Part shown: positions 21,802 to 30,331 of the stretch, one piece after another | Layout: each line of letters opens with the position of its first letter | Position numbering within the stretch: the stretch's first letter is position 1 | NCBI RefSeq assembly: GCF_002081825.1 | Contig: NZ_MUKU01000018.1 | Span: 34,732 to 98,731 of the forward strand | Reading direction: 5' to 3' | Source of the DNA: Chromobacterium haemolyticum | Lineage (GTDB): Bacteria > Pseudomonadota > Gammaproteobacteria > Burkholderiales > Chromobacteriaceae | DNA: 64,000 nucleotides | Program-made: the position numbers and the translations under genes | Notes under the pieces: model-generated | Seen by the model: only the letters and a program-made list of their open reading frames with translations | Told to the model about the DNA's origin: nothing | Database searches by the model: none

Positions 21802-22034
21802 TTGCAACCTCCTGAGCAGAAGGGCCATGCCGCAAAGCGGCAGGGCGGGCACATGACAAGAGTTGGTCTACCGGTGAATACTTGCACAAGCCGGCGCGCC
21901 CATCAGGGCGCCACTTGCCACGGCCCGCCCGATAGGCAAAGCAATGGCAACGGATACGCTGTGAAAACAGCGCATCCGCGACAAGTATTCATGATCGGGA
22001 GACCAATCCCGAGCGCCGCGATTGTTGCGGCGCG
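21802..22034 (-). ncRNA. Module A structured leader / candidate ncRNA
   Basis: On the minus strand, in order: H1 GCGCCGC/GCGGCGC (22033-22013); H2 CGGGA/TCCCG (22011-21996); P1 5' arm GAATACTTG (21990-21982) pairing with CAAGTATTC (21884-21876); enclosed P2 CGGATGCGCTGT/ACAGCGTATCCG (21978-21951), P3 CCATTGC/GCAAGTGG (21947-21911) and P4 GCGCCC/GGGCGC (21911-21896); a linker CCGGTAGACCAACTCTTGTC; H5 GCCGC/GCGGC (21841-21829); then AGGAGG and the ATG. P1 with P2-P4 makes a four-way junction. The predicted start follows the -10 box at 22041 by about 7 nt. The 3' end of the RNA is unknown; it may be the mRNA leader or be processed. Confidence 0.75.
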
Positions 22035-22040
22035 GGGGCT

Positions 22041-22069
22041 ATTGTTGGGGAGGAGGGGAAGGGCGTCAA
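22041..22069 (-). promoter_or_regulatory. Promoter of module A
   Basis: TTGACG (22069-22064), 17 bp, AACAAT (22046-22041) on the minus strand. The same boxes and spacing occur in module B, and TTGACC-18-CACAAT in module C. Confidence 0.65.
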
Positions 22070-22129
22070 GCCGGCGGGGTCCGGCAAGGTGGATCTCCGC
22101 CATCATCTTGTGTGACGCAGCGGGGTTCC

Positions 22130-22214
22130 GCGTGGGTATCGCTACGCTCCACCCACCCTACCGAAGGCGAGCGGCGGCCCGTAGGGTGGGAGGAGCCGCA
22201 GGCGATACCCACCA
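22130..22214. repeat. Palindromic REP-like repeat, right flank of module A
   Basis: Same palindrome as 21172-21256, with only the loop region clearly different (CGAAGGCGAGCGGCGGCC here). Together they bracket module A. Confidence 0.85.
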
Positions 22215-22236
22215 GCGATCCCTTCCCGACTCCCCA

Positions 22237-22266
22237 AACAACAACGCCCCCAAAGCGGGGGCGTTG
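22237..22266 (-). terminator. Intrinsic terminator of the MFS gene
   Basis: Ten-bp perfect stem CAACGCCCCC / GGGGGCGTTG with loop GCTTT, then TTGTTT on the minus strand, 18 bp past the MFS stop. Confidence 0.75.
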
Positions 22267-22284
22267 CAGAGAGCGGCGCGGGAA

Positions 22285-23502
22285 TCAGGCTTTGCCCAGA
22301 TGCGGCTCGGCTTCGAATTCCTCGTCCTTGGTCGTGCCCGGCTGACGTATGGTCAGCGAGAACAACAGCGCGACGATCAACAGCGCCAGGATCAGATGGA
22401 AGGTGGCCAGGAAGCCGCCAAACAGCGAGGCGACGATGGAGCCGACGATGCTGCCGATGCCGAAGCCCAGATAGATCACGCCGTAGTTCTTTGTCAGGTT
22501 GTTGAGGCCGAAGAAATCGCTGACCAGCGACGGGTACACGGTGATGGTGCCGCCGAAGCTGAAGGCGACGCAGGCGATGGCCAGGAAGAACAGGGTGGCG
22601 TTCAAGGGCACGAACAGCAGGGTCAGCATGCCGGCCAGCGCGGCAATCTGAGCAATGGTGATGACCCGGATGCGCGGCATTTTGTCGGAGAGGATGCCCA
22701 GCACCAGGCGGCCGGACAAATTGGCCACGGCGATGACCGCGACGGCGTTGGCGGCGGTCAGCGCCGGCAGGTGCACATAGCTCTCGCCGATGTCCTTGGC
22801 CACGCCGATCACGTACAGGCCGCTCATGCACACGGTCAGGAACATCAGCGCCAGCATCCAGTACTGGGGTTGGCGCATCGCCTCGGCCAGGGTGTAGTCA
22901 TGGCTGGCGGTTTGTTGCGCGGCGGCTTGCTGCTGCGGCGCGTCGCGCATCAGCAGGCTGCCGGCCACCACCATGGCCATGGCGATCAGGCCCCACAGCT
23001 CAAAGGTGGTTTCCAGGCTGAAGCGGGCCAGCAGCGCCAGATTGATGTATTTGAAACCCAGGCTGCCCAGGCCGTAAGCGCCGATGGCGCAGGCGGACAC
23101 CAGGCCCTTGCGCTCCGGAAACCATTTGACGCAGTTGGACAGCGTCAGCAGGTAGCCGGCGCCGTCGGCCAGGCCCACCAGCACGCCGGCGCACAGATAC
23201 AGCATGATCAGGTTGTTGGCCTGGGCGGTGAGGAAGAAGCCCAGGCCCAGCATCAGGCCGGCGCCCAGGGTGACGCGCTGCACGCCGAAGCGTTCTTGCA
23301 GTTTGCCGGCCAGCGAGGAGGCCACCGCCAGCGCCAGGCTCAACAGGCCGAAGGCGAAAGCCACCTGGCTGACCGGCTCGGACAGCTTGGCGGAGAGTTG
23401 GGCGTTGAACAGGCTCCAGGTGTAGACGGAGCCGAGGGCGAACTGGGTGAGGACGGTGCCGGCCAGGGTACGGTAGCGGATGGCGTTGCTTGAGGCGTTC
23501 AT
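22285..23502 (-). CDS. OFA-family MFS transporter, YhjX/OxlT-like
   Basis: A 405 aa inner-membrane carrier with 12 helices and a central cytosolic loop around 200-215 (PQQQAAAQQTA). Family hallmarks: GSVYTWSLFNAQL in helix 1, GLADGAGYLLTLSNCVKWFPERKGL, and a second-half LVSDFFGLNNLTKNYGVIYLGFGIGSIVG. OFA carriers move small carboxylates such as oxalate/formate, lactate or pyruvate. The adjacent LytS/LytTR pair argues for a pyruvate-type system, because E. coli YpdAB activates yhjX. Substrate is inferred, not shown. Confidence 0.88.
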   Translation of the reverse strand: MNASSNAIRYRTLAGTVLTQFALGSVYTWSLFNAQLSAKLSEPVSQVAFAFGLLSLALAVASSLAGKLQERFGVQRVTLGAGLMLGLGFFLTAQANNLIMLYLCAGVLVGLADGAGYLLTLSNCVKWFPERKGLVSACAIGAYGLGSLGFKYINLALLARFSLETTFELWGLIAMAMVVAGSLLMRDAPQQQAAAQQTASHDYTLAEAMRQPQYWMLALMFLTVCMSGLYVIGVAKDIGESYVHLPALTAANAVAVIAVANLSGRLVLGILSDKMPRIRVITIAQIAALAGMLTLLFVPLNATLFFLAIACVAFSFGGTITVYPSLVSDFFGLNNLTKNYGVIYLGFGIGSIVGSIVASLFGGFLATFHLILALLIVALLFSLTIRQPGTTKDEEFEAEPHLGKA

Positions 23503-23540
23503 GGTGCTGCTCGCTTAAAGTCATTACTGTTGGTGTGACT

Positions 23541-23556
23541 ATAAGCCTGTGCTTAT
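23541..23556. promoter_or_regulatory. Palindrome upstream of the MFS gene
   Basis: Perfect inverted repeat ATAAGC-CTGT-GCTTAT, 39-54 bp before the MFS start. It could be an operator. It does not look like the tandem repeat bound by E. coli YpdB, so the regulator is uncertain. Confidence 0.4.
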
Positions 23557-23703
23557 GTAGGGGGCGCGGCGGCGGCATGAGATGCAGGCGGCGCGGAATG
23601 AAGTGCAGGCGGCGGCGAATCAGTTACAGGCCCGGAAAATGGCGCGCATGAGTGGATGGCATTTCCATTGCCAAGCTGGCTTGCCAATGGAATGTCTGGC
23701 CTT

Positions 23704-23846
23704 AGAGCCTGTTCAAAATCTCGCGAGCCAGAGCGAGACAAGGCGAAAACGGCTGAGAAAGCGGAGTGTACATAGGGTACATGAGCATTTCGAAGCCGGT
23801 TTCAACGCCGTATCGCCGCAGCGCAGCAGATTATGAACAGGTTCTT
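23704..23846. repeat. Intact MITE-like repeat (family member R3)
   Basis: 143 bp with terminal inverted repeats AGAGCCTGTTC and GAACAGGTTCTT. The core holds GACAAGGCGAAAACGGCTGAG, TGTACATAGGGTACATGAGC and CAACGCCGTATCGCCGCAGC. No coding capacity. It lies in the gap 23503-23898. That gap also has a near-perfect hairpin at about 23657-23696 (CCATTGCCAAG facing CTTGCCAATGG); nothing else is evident there. Confidence 0.85.
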
Positions 23847-23898
23847 ATTCAGGAGCCGGCTGGCAGCCGGTTTGATGCGCCGCGTGGGTGACCAACGC

Positions 23899-24630
23899 TC
23901 AAAGATGCATCAACTGCCGGAAAGCCTTGATATTGCTGCGGCTGACCGGAATCTCGGCTTTCAGGTCGTACAGTTTGATGATGTAGGTGCTGTTGAGCCA
24001 GGGCGCGATCTCGCGGATTTTGTGGATGTTGACGCAGTAGGAGCGGTGGCAGCGGAAGAAGCTGTCGGCCGGCAGGCGGGCGACGAACTCGCTGATGCTC
24101 ATCGACATCACGTAGCGGTCGTGCGCGGTGTAGACCAGGGTGACTTTCTCGTCGGCCTCGGCGTAGTAGATCTGCTCGCAGGGGGTGACGATGATGCTGT
24201 CGCCCTTGACCAGGTTGACGGTGCGGCTGGCGGCCGGGGCTTCGGCCGGCGCGGCGGCGGCGGCCGGCGGCGTCTGCGCTTCCAGCTTGGCCAGCAGATT
24301 GATGATGCGGGCCTCGTTGTAAGGCTTCAGGATGTAGTCGAAGGCCTCCACCTCAAACGCTTCCACCGCGAACTCCTTGTAGGCGGTGACGAAGACGATG
24401 CGCGGCGGCCGCGACGATTTGTGCAGGTTCTTGGCCAGCAGCAGGCCGTCAATGGATGGGATGTTGATGTCCAGGAACACCACGTCCACTTCGTGTTCCT
24501 GCAGGAATTTGAACGCTTCCAGCCCGTCTTCCACGCTGGCGACGATGTCGATGCGGCTGTGCTCGCGGATCAGATAGGCCAGTTCCTCGCGCGCCAGGTA
24601 TTCGTCTTCCACGATCAGGGCTTTCAGCAT
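23899..24630 (-). CDS. LytTR-family response regulator, YpdB/BtsR-like
   Basis: A 243 aa two-component regulator. Receiver domain 1-120: VEDE at the start, phospho-acceptor Asp in VVFLDINIPSIDG, and FVTAYKEFAVEAF with AFDYILKPY. An Ala/Pro linker (TPPAAAAAPAEAPAA, about 125-140) leads to the LytTR DNA-binding domain (VKGDSIIVTPCEQIYYAEA, then FFRCHRSYCVNIHKI and IPVSRSNIKAFRQLM). ATG at 24630 overlaps the kinase stop by 7 bases (ATGCTGA). Likely target: the MFS gene next to it. Confidence 0.94.
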   Translation of the reverse strand: MLKALIVEDEYLAREELAYLIREHSRIDIVASVEDGLEAFKFLQEHEVDVVFLDINIPSIDGLLLAKNLHKSSRPPRIVFVTAYKEFAVEAFEVEAFDYILKPYNEARIINLLAKLEAQTPPAAAAAPAEAPAASRTVNLVKGDSIIVTPCEQIYYAEADEKVTLVYTAHDRYVMSMSISEFVARLPADSFFRCHRSYCVNIHKIREIAPWLNSTYIIKLYDLKAEIPVSRSNIKAFRQLMHL

Positions 24631-26294
24631 GCCGGCTCCTCGGTGGCGGGCAGGTCGAAACAAACGGCGGTGCCGGGCTCCAGCCGGGTCAGCCGCAAGC
24701 CCTCGCCGTACAGCAGTTTGAGCCGCTGGTTGACGTTGCTCAGGCCTATGCTGCGGCTGGACAGCGTGCCAGCGGCCACGCCGTCCAGCACTTCCTGGCT
24801 GACGCCGTAGCCGGTGTCGCGAACGCAGACATGCACTTTGTCGCCGTCGCGCTTGACCGCGATGCTGACCCGGCCCGGCTCTTTGCGCGGCTGGATGCCG
24901 TGGAGGATGGCGTTTTCCACCAGCGGCTGCAAGAGCAGGCTGGGGATGCGCACGTGCACATCGTCGATATCGAACTCCACCGTCAGCTTGGCGCCGAAGC
25001 GCGCCTGTTCTATCGCCACGTAGTCGCGCACTTGCTGCAGTTCTTCCTGAATGTCGATCAGCCGGTCGCCCAACGACAGGTTGTAGCGCAGGTAGTCCGC
25101 CAGGTTGGAGATCAGCTGGCGCGCCTGCTGCGGCTGGATGCGGATCAGCGAGGAGATGGCATTGAGGGCGTTGAACAGGAAGTGCGGGTTGATCTTGCTT
25201 TGCAGCGCGCTGAATTCCGCCTTGCGCGCCATCTCTTCCAGCTGTTTGACCCGCGACACTTCCATCTGGGTGGAGATCAGCTGGGACAGGCCCACCGCCA
25301 CTTCGCGCAGCGGCGTGCTGATGCCGTGGCTCTTGCGGTAGAAGATTTTCAGGGTGCCGCTGACGCCGGCTTTTTCGCGCAGCGGGATGATGATGACGGA
25401 GTGGAAATCCGCCAGGTGGTATTGCTGCAGATTGTTCTCGATGATGATCTGATCGCCGGCAATGGCCTGGCGAGTGATGGCGCCGATGGCGGAGTGCTCG
25501 TCCATCTCGTAGTAGTCCTTGCCCAGGCCCACATAGGCCAGCACGTCCGAGGTGTTGGTGATGGCCACCGCGTCGGCGTCCAGCTGGTCCCGGATCACGG
25601 TGCAGACCTGAACCATGGCGTCGCGGTCCAGATTCTGGAAATAGGGCAGGGTGCGGTTGGCAATGGTCAGCGCCAGCTTGGCCTGTCGCGCGGCCAGCAG
25701 CTCTTTTTCGTCGTTGACGTCTTGCACCAGCTTGATGATCAGGCCGACGCACACGGTGCCGAAGATCATCGGGAAGGCAATGTGGCGGACGATGGGCACG
25801 CCCACCGCTGGATCGGTCAAGAGCAGGATCAGGCCCATGGTCAGCCCTTCGCACAGCATGCCGGCCAGGATGCCGTACAGCCACAGCCGGCTCCTGCCGG
25901 CGCGGAAGTGTATCCAGGTGGCCAGCAGGCCGGCGCAGACGCTGGAGATCAGGCAGGGCAGCGAGGTGTAGCCGTTGATGTCGATCAGGTAGCGGTGCAG
26001 GCCTGAGACGATGCCGGCCGGTATGCCCACCCAGGGGCCGAACAGGATGCCGCCGGACAGGATGGCGATGATGCGCACATTGACCAGGGAGCCGTCCACC
26101 GGAATGCCGGTATAGGTGCTGAACACGGCGAACAGGCAGAACAGCAGCGACACCGCCGCCAGTTCGGCCGGGCTGTGGTCTTGTTTGCGCAGCAGGTGTT
26201 GAAACGGGCGGGTGCGGGTGAGGAAGAACAGCGCCATCAACATCAGCGCCGCCCGTTCGAACACCGCCAGCAGCATGGCTTGGTTTTCTATCAT
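24624..26294 (-). CDS. LytS-type sensor histidine kinase, YpdA/BtsS-like
   Basis: A 556 aa membrane kinase. Residues 1-190 form the 5TMR-LYT sensor with six or so helices (ILSGGILFGPWVGIPAGIVSGLHRYLID). A GAF-like domain spans about 220-340. The phospho-accepting His sits in NPHFLFNALNAISSLIRIQP, followed by an HATPase (LLLQPLVENAILHGIQP, DTGYGVS, GIGLSNV-like SIGLSNVNQRL). In E. coli these sensors respond to extracellular pyruvate. The order kinase, regulator, transporter on one strand supports one module. Confidence 0.94.
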   Translation of the reverse strand: MIENQAMLLAVFERAALMLMALFFLTRTRPFQHLLRKQDHSPAELAAVSLLFCLFAVFSTYTGIPVDGSLVNVRIIAILSGGILFGPWVGIPAGIVSGLHRYLIDINGYTSLPCLISSVCAGLLATWIHFRAGRSRLWLYGILAGMLCEGLTMGLILLLTDPAVGVPIVRHIAFPMIFGTVCVGLIIKLVQDVNDEKELLAARQAKLALTIANRTLPYFQNLDRDAMVQVCTVIRDQLDADAVAITNTSDVLAYVGLGKDYYEMDEHSAIGAITRQAIAGDQIIIENNLQQYHLADFHSVIIIPLREKAGVSGTLKIFYRKSHGISTPLREVAVGLSQLISTQMEVSRVKQLEEMARKAEFSALQSKINPHFLFNALNAISSLIRIQPQQARQLISNLADYLRYNLSLGDRLIDIQEELQQVRDYVAIEQARFGAKLTVEFDIDDVHVRIPSLLLQPLVENAILHGIQPRKEPGRVSIAVKRDGDKVHVCVRDTGYGVSQEVLDGVAAGTLSSRSIGLSNVNQRLKLLYGEGLRLTRLEPGTAVCFDLPATEEPAC

Positions 26295-26398
26295 GGCTTA
26301 GGGAGTGGGGCGGCCGCGCCCGGTCGGGCCGGCCTCAAGCCCTGATTTTAAGCCATGCGGCGCGCTTTGGCCGCTGGCGGGCGCAGATTAGGCGGGCG

Positions 26399-26785
26399 TC
26401 ATGCCGCTGGCTGCGCCAGCACGGTGCGGCAGTGGTGTTCCAGGCGGGTGATTTCTTCCAGCACCGCGTCGATGTCGCGGCGTTGTTCTTCCAGCTGGCG
26501 GCGGCGCTCCAGCACCAGGTCCAGCAGTTTTTGCGACTGGCCGGCCTCGTCGTGGGCCTGTTCGTACAGGTCCAGGATGTCGCGGATGTCGGACAAGGAC
26601 AGACCGATGCGCTTGCCGCGCAGGATCAGCTTGAGCCGGGCGCGGTCGCGGCGGTTGAACACCCGCTGGCGGCCGTCGCGCTGCGGTTCTATCAGGCCCT
26701 GTTCCTCGTAGAAGCGGATGGTGCGCAGGGTGACGTCGAAGTCGCGCGCCAGGTCGGAGATGCTGAAGAATTCGGGTTCGGTCAT
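26399..26785 (-). CDS. liuR: MerR-family regulator of leucine catabolism
   Basis: A 128 aa MerR protein. Winged helix 7-75: FSISDLARDFDVTLRTIRFYEEQGLIEPQRDGRQRVF. A dimerising coiled coil spans 80-115 (LVLERRRQLEEQRRDIDAVLEEITRLEHHC). LiuR proteins control branched-chain amino acid and acyl-CoA degradation in proteobacteria. The assignment rests on the palindrome TTACGTTTACGTAA in its own control region and in front of liuA. I chose ATG 26785; a TTG four codons upstream is possible. Confidence 0.85.
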   Translation of the reverse strand: MTEPEFFSISDLARDFDVTLRTIRFYEEQGLIEPQRDGRQRVFNRRDRARLKLILRGKRIGLSLSDIRDILDLYEQAHDEAGQSQKLLDLVLERRRQLEEQRRDIDAVLEEITRLEHHCRTVLAQPAA

Positions 26786-26847
26786 GGTGTGTTCCAAGGC
26801 AAGCGGCGATTGTAGCTTTTTTTTAACGCGTTCTCAGCCCTAGCATG

Positions 26848-26869
26848 ATTTACGTTTACGTAATCGTCA
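26848..26869 (-). promoter_or_regulatory. LiuR operator between liuR and the acyl-CoA ligase gene
   Basis: TTACGTTTACGTAA (26850-26863) then TCGTCAA, giving TTGACG on the minus strand. It aligns base for base with the liuA site apart from the flanking pair. In the minus direction the palindrome sits between the -35 and a weak -10 for liuR itself; the same DNA can serve the divergent ligase. Confidence 0.8.
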
Positions 26870-26931
26870 ACTTGTGGGATGAATGAAAAAAACAACAGCG
26901 ATACGTACCGTCCACCAGGAGAGAGATTCGG

Positions 26932-28620
26932 ATGACCTTGCCCAGCTATGTCCATGGCGCCTGCCCCCAGCCCTTGATCGGCCAGACCATAGGCCAGTTG
27001 TTCGACCAGACCTGCCGCGAGCATGCACGCCGCGAAGCCTTGGTGGTGCGTCATCAGCAGATACGCTGGAGCTACGAGGAGTTGCGCGAGCAGGTGGACC
27101 GGCTGGCCTGCGCCTTGATCCGGTTGGGCCTCAAGCCCGGCGACCGCATCGGCATCTGGTCGCAGAACAACGCCGAGTGGGCGCTGACCCAGTTCGCCAC
27201 CGCCAAGGCCGGCCTGATCATGGTCAACATCAATCCGGCCTACCGCCGCTCCGAGCTGGAATACGCGCTGGGCAAGGTGGGCTGCCGCGCGTTGATTCTG
27301 TCGCCCAGCTTCAAGAGCAGCGATTACCTGGCGATGGCGGCGGACCTGCTGCCGGAGCTGGCCGTCGGCGAGCCGGGCCGGCTCAAGTCCGCGGCCATGC
27401 CGCAGTTGGAGATCGTCATCCGCCTGGGGCAGCAGCACACGCCGGGCATGCTCAATTTCGCCGACCTGATGGCCGCGCCGTCGGCGGAGGAGAAAGCCGG
27501 GTTGCAGCGCTTGGGCGAGACGCTGCAGTTCGACGACGTGATCAATATCCAGTTCACCTCCGGCACCACCGGCAGCCCCAAGGGCGCTACGCTCACCCAT
27601 CACAATATTCTGAACAACGCTTACTTCGCCGGCGCGGCGATGGCGTTCGGCCCGGACGACCGGCTGTGCATCCCGGTGCCGCTCTACCATTGCTTCGGCA
27701 TGGTGCTGGGCACCTTGCTGTGCCTGAGCCACGGCGCGACCATGGTGTTTCCGGCGGAGAGCTTCGACGCGCAGGAGGTGTTGCGCGCGGTGCAGGAGGA
27801 GGGCTGCACCGGTCTGCACGGGGTGCCGACGATGTTCATCTCGCTGCTGGACCGGCCGGACTTTGCCGATTACGACGTGTCCACGCTGCGCACCGGCATC
27901 ATGGCTGGCAGCCCGTGTCCGATCGAGGTGATGAAGCGGGTGACCAGTCAGCTCAATATGAGCCAGGTGACCATAGGCTACGGCATGACCGAGACCAGCC
28001 CGCTGAGCTTCCAGAGCGCCACTGACACGCCGCTGGACAAACGCGTGGCCACGGTGGGGCGCATCCATCCGCACGTGGAGGTGAAGATCGTGGACGTGGA
28101 AGGCCGCATCGTGCCGCGCGGCCAGAGCGGCGAATTGTGCACGCGCGGTTATTCGGTGATGCCGGGCTATTGGGGCGACCCGGCCAAGACCGCCGAGGCG
28201 ATAGACGCCGCCGGCTGGATGCGCACCGGCGACCTGGCGGAGATGGACGCGGACGGTTACGTCAATATTGTGGGCCGGGTCAAGGACATGGTGATCCGCG
28301 GCGGCGAGAACATTTACCCGCGCGAGGTGGAGGAGTTTCTCTACCGCCACCCCAAGATTCAGGAGGTGCAGGTGATTGGGGTGCCGGACGATAGATTCGG
28401 CGAGGAGTTGTGCGCCTGGATCCGGTTGCGCGACGGCGAAAGCGCCAGCGCCGACGATATCCGTGCTTTTTGCCAGGGGCAAATCGCGCATTACAAGATT
28501 CCGCGTTACATCGAATTCGTCGATAGTTTTCCGATGACCATCACCGGCAAGATCCAGAAATTCGTGATGCGCGAGAAGATGAAGGAGAAGTTGGGGCTGG
28601 CGGACGGCAAAACCGCCTGA
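26932..28620 (+). CDS. AMP-dependent acyl-CoA synthetase
   Basis: A 562 aa ANL-superfamily ligase making an acyl-CoA from a free acid, ATP and CoA. Motifs: P-loop [22 protein letters not shown] (about 203-224), YGMTETSP, the hinge [23 protein letters not shown], and the catalytic Lys in TITGKIQK. It resembles medium-chain or branched-chain ligases placed in LiuR regulons, so isovalerate or a related acid is a plausible substrate. The start at 26932 follows AGGAGAG. Confidence 0.9.
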   Translation: MTLPSYVHGACPQPLIGQTIGQLFDQTCREHARREALVVRHQQIRWSYEELREQVDRLACALIRLGLKPGDRIGIWSQNNAEWALTQFATAKAGLIMVNINPAYRRSELEYALGKVGCRALILSPSFKSSDYLAMAADLLPELAVGEPGRLKSAAMPQLEIVIRLGQQHTPGMLNFADLMAAPSAEEKAGLQRLGETLQFDDVINIQFTSGTTGSPKGATLTHHNILNNAYFAGAAMAFGPDDRLCIPVPLYHCFGMVLGTLLCLSHGATMVFPAESFDAQEVLRAVQEEGCTGLHGVPTMFISLLDRPDFADYDVSTLRTGIMAGSPCPIEVMKRVTSQLNMSQVTIGYGMTETSPLSFQSATDTPLDKRVATVGRIHPHVEVKIVDVEGRIVPRGQSGELCTRGYSVMPGYWGDPAKTAEAIDAAGWMRTGDLAEMDADGYVNIVGRVKDMVIRGGENIYPREVEEFLYRHPKIQEVQVIGVPDDRFGEELCAWIRLRDGESASADDIRAFCQGQIAHYKIPRYIEFVDSFPMTITGKIQKFVMREKMKEKLGLADGKTA

Positions 28621-28641
28621 GCCGCCGCAAACTATGGGGAC

Positions 28642-28667
28642 AAAAGCCCCGGCTTGTCGGGGCTTTT
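28642..28667 (+). terminator. Intrinsic terminator after the ligase gene
   Basis: AAAAGCCCCGG-CTTGT-CGGGGCTTTTT: a stable stem with a T run, 21 bp past the stop. Confidence 0.85.
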
Positions 28668-28713
28668 TGGCTTACAATGCCGCCAGACTGATCTTTAAGC
28701 TGAGGAATCCATC

Positions 28714-29385
<672 letters not shown>

Positions 29386-29410
29386 TTTCCCGCGCGCCGC
29401 GCCGGGAGCA

Positions 29411-29440
29411 AAAAAAGGAAGCCGTAAGGCTTCCTTTTTT
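29411..29440. terminator. Bidirectional terminator
   Basis: AAAAAAGGAAGCC-GTAA-GGCTTCCTTTTTT between the UPF0149 gene and the convergent module C gene. Confidence 0.85.
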
Positions 29441-29473
29441 CATGCTGGGGCGCCTCGGCGCTTGCTGAAATTG

Positions 29474-29896
29474 TTAAGTACCGGGTGCGGCTGCGGGCTT
29501 TAGCGCGCGTTCGGCGGCCTCCCGGGCGTTGAGCCGGTCGATGTAGTCGAATACGTCCAAGAGAGAGGTGGTCAGCGCCAGCACTTGCTCCAGCAGGCTG
29601 AAGAAGCCTTCCCAATAGCCTTTGGCGGCGCCATCGTCGCTAAAGTCGATGTCCGCGGCGATTTGAGCGAGCAGATTGCGCAGCCCGTCGCCGGGGTTGT
29701 CCTGCAAATACTTGATGAAATGTCCTGCGAATTCGCGGCCCAGCAAATGCGCGGCGTGTTGGTCGTCTATGGGCGGAACTTGCCAGCAATGGATGCCGCG
29801 TCGGTTGGACGCGTTGCCGGCAAACGGCAACTCCGCGCGGGATGTTGGGTCCGGGTCCGGACGGTAATGGCGGCGGGATGGGGTTTTGATCGACAT
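29474..29896 (-). CDS. Module C protein, diverged member of the RNA-linked family
   Basis: A 140 aa soluble protein of unknown function. It shares spaced residues with modules A and B: LPF near 25, CWQ near 38, HLLGREFAGHFIKYL (cf. ALGHQYAAHLAQML), LLAQIAADIDFSDDG (cf. FRIASDMDFSQRG) and GFFSLLEQVLAL (cf. SFFNYLELLLNL). It lacks the basic Lys/Arg tail, ending REAAERALKPAAAPGT. Start ATG at 29896 after ACGGAGGTGACC. Homology is judged by eye and by the shared leader architecture. Confidence 0.75.
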   Translation of the reverse strand: MSIKTPSRRHYRPDPDPTSRAELPFAGNASNRRGIHCWQVPPIDDQHAAHLLGREFAGHFIKYLQDNPGDGLRNLLAQIAADIDFSDDGAAKGYWEGFFSLLEQVLALTTSLLDVFDYIDRLNAREAAERALKPAAAPGT

Positions 29897-30129
29897 GGTC
29901 ACCTCCGTGTAGCGGTTTTTCATTGCCACCCCCACGGCCAAGCGGAGGTGGCAGACCGAACAGGGTTGGCCGACCGGACTACACGACTCCGGCACACCCG
30001 CTAAGGTGTCCCCACCCGGCCCGCCATTGTGAGCGCGCACGAGTGCAGCGATCCAAACGCAAGACTCAAGCGCTTGTTCGCAGTGTAGTTCGCCGGACGG
30101 CCAAGTCCGGTGCCGCGAGGAACGGCACG
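29897..30129 (-). ncRNA. Module C structured leader / candidate ncRNA
   Basis: On the minus strand: H1 GTGCCG/CGGCAC (30128-30110); H2 CCGGAC/GTCCGG (30110-30093); P1 ACTACAC (30089-30083) with GTGTAGT (29984-29978); P2 GCGA-A-CAAGCG / CGTTTG-GA-TCGC (30081-30048); P3 CACTC/GGGTG (30045-30013, weak); P4 ACACC/GGTGT (30009-29994); linker CCGGTCGGCCAACCCTGTTC; H5 GCCACC/GGTGGC (29952-29925). This is the same order of helices as modules A and B with almost completely different helix sequences; the linker is the best conserved primary sequence. The gene-free gap 29897-30331 is thus mostly RNA plus promoter and the nemA terminator. Confidence 0.7.
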
Positions 30130-30135
30130 GCAGCG

Positions 30136-30165
30136 ATTGTGCACAGTTGCCCGCTGCCGGGTCAA
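30136..30165 (-). promoter_or_regulatory. Promoter of module C
   Basis: TTGACC (30165-30160), 18 bp, CACAAT (30141-30136). It corresponds in position to the module A and B promoters. Confidence 0.55.
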
Positions 30166-30269
30166 GGCGCAGGCCGGGCGTAGAAAGCCCGTCAATGCTT
30201 GCTTACGCGGCTGGTATCGGCTGCGGGTGGAAAATAGCCGGCTGGCAAGCCTGGGTGGGGGCGGCCATG

Positions 30270-30308
30270 AAAAAGCGGCGCGTTCCCGTGGATGGGAAGA
30301 CGCGCCGC
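30270..30308 (-). terminator. Intrinsic terminator after nemA
   Basis: Long stem GCGGCGCGT..CCC / GGG..ACGCGCCGC followed by TTTTT on the minus strand, 23 bp past the nemA stop. Confidence 0.85.
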
Positions 30309-30331
30309 GTGTTTGGCGGTTAGCGGCAGGC

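Noticed and set aside
23541..23556. YpdB-type binding site before the MFS gene
   Set aside because: E. coli YpdB binds a direct repeat; only an inverted repeat is visible here, so I list it as a generic palindrome.
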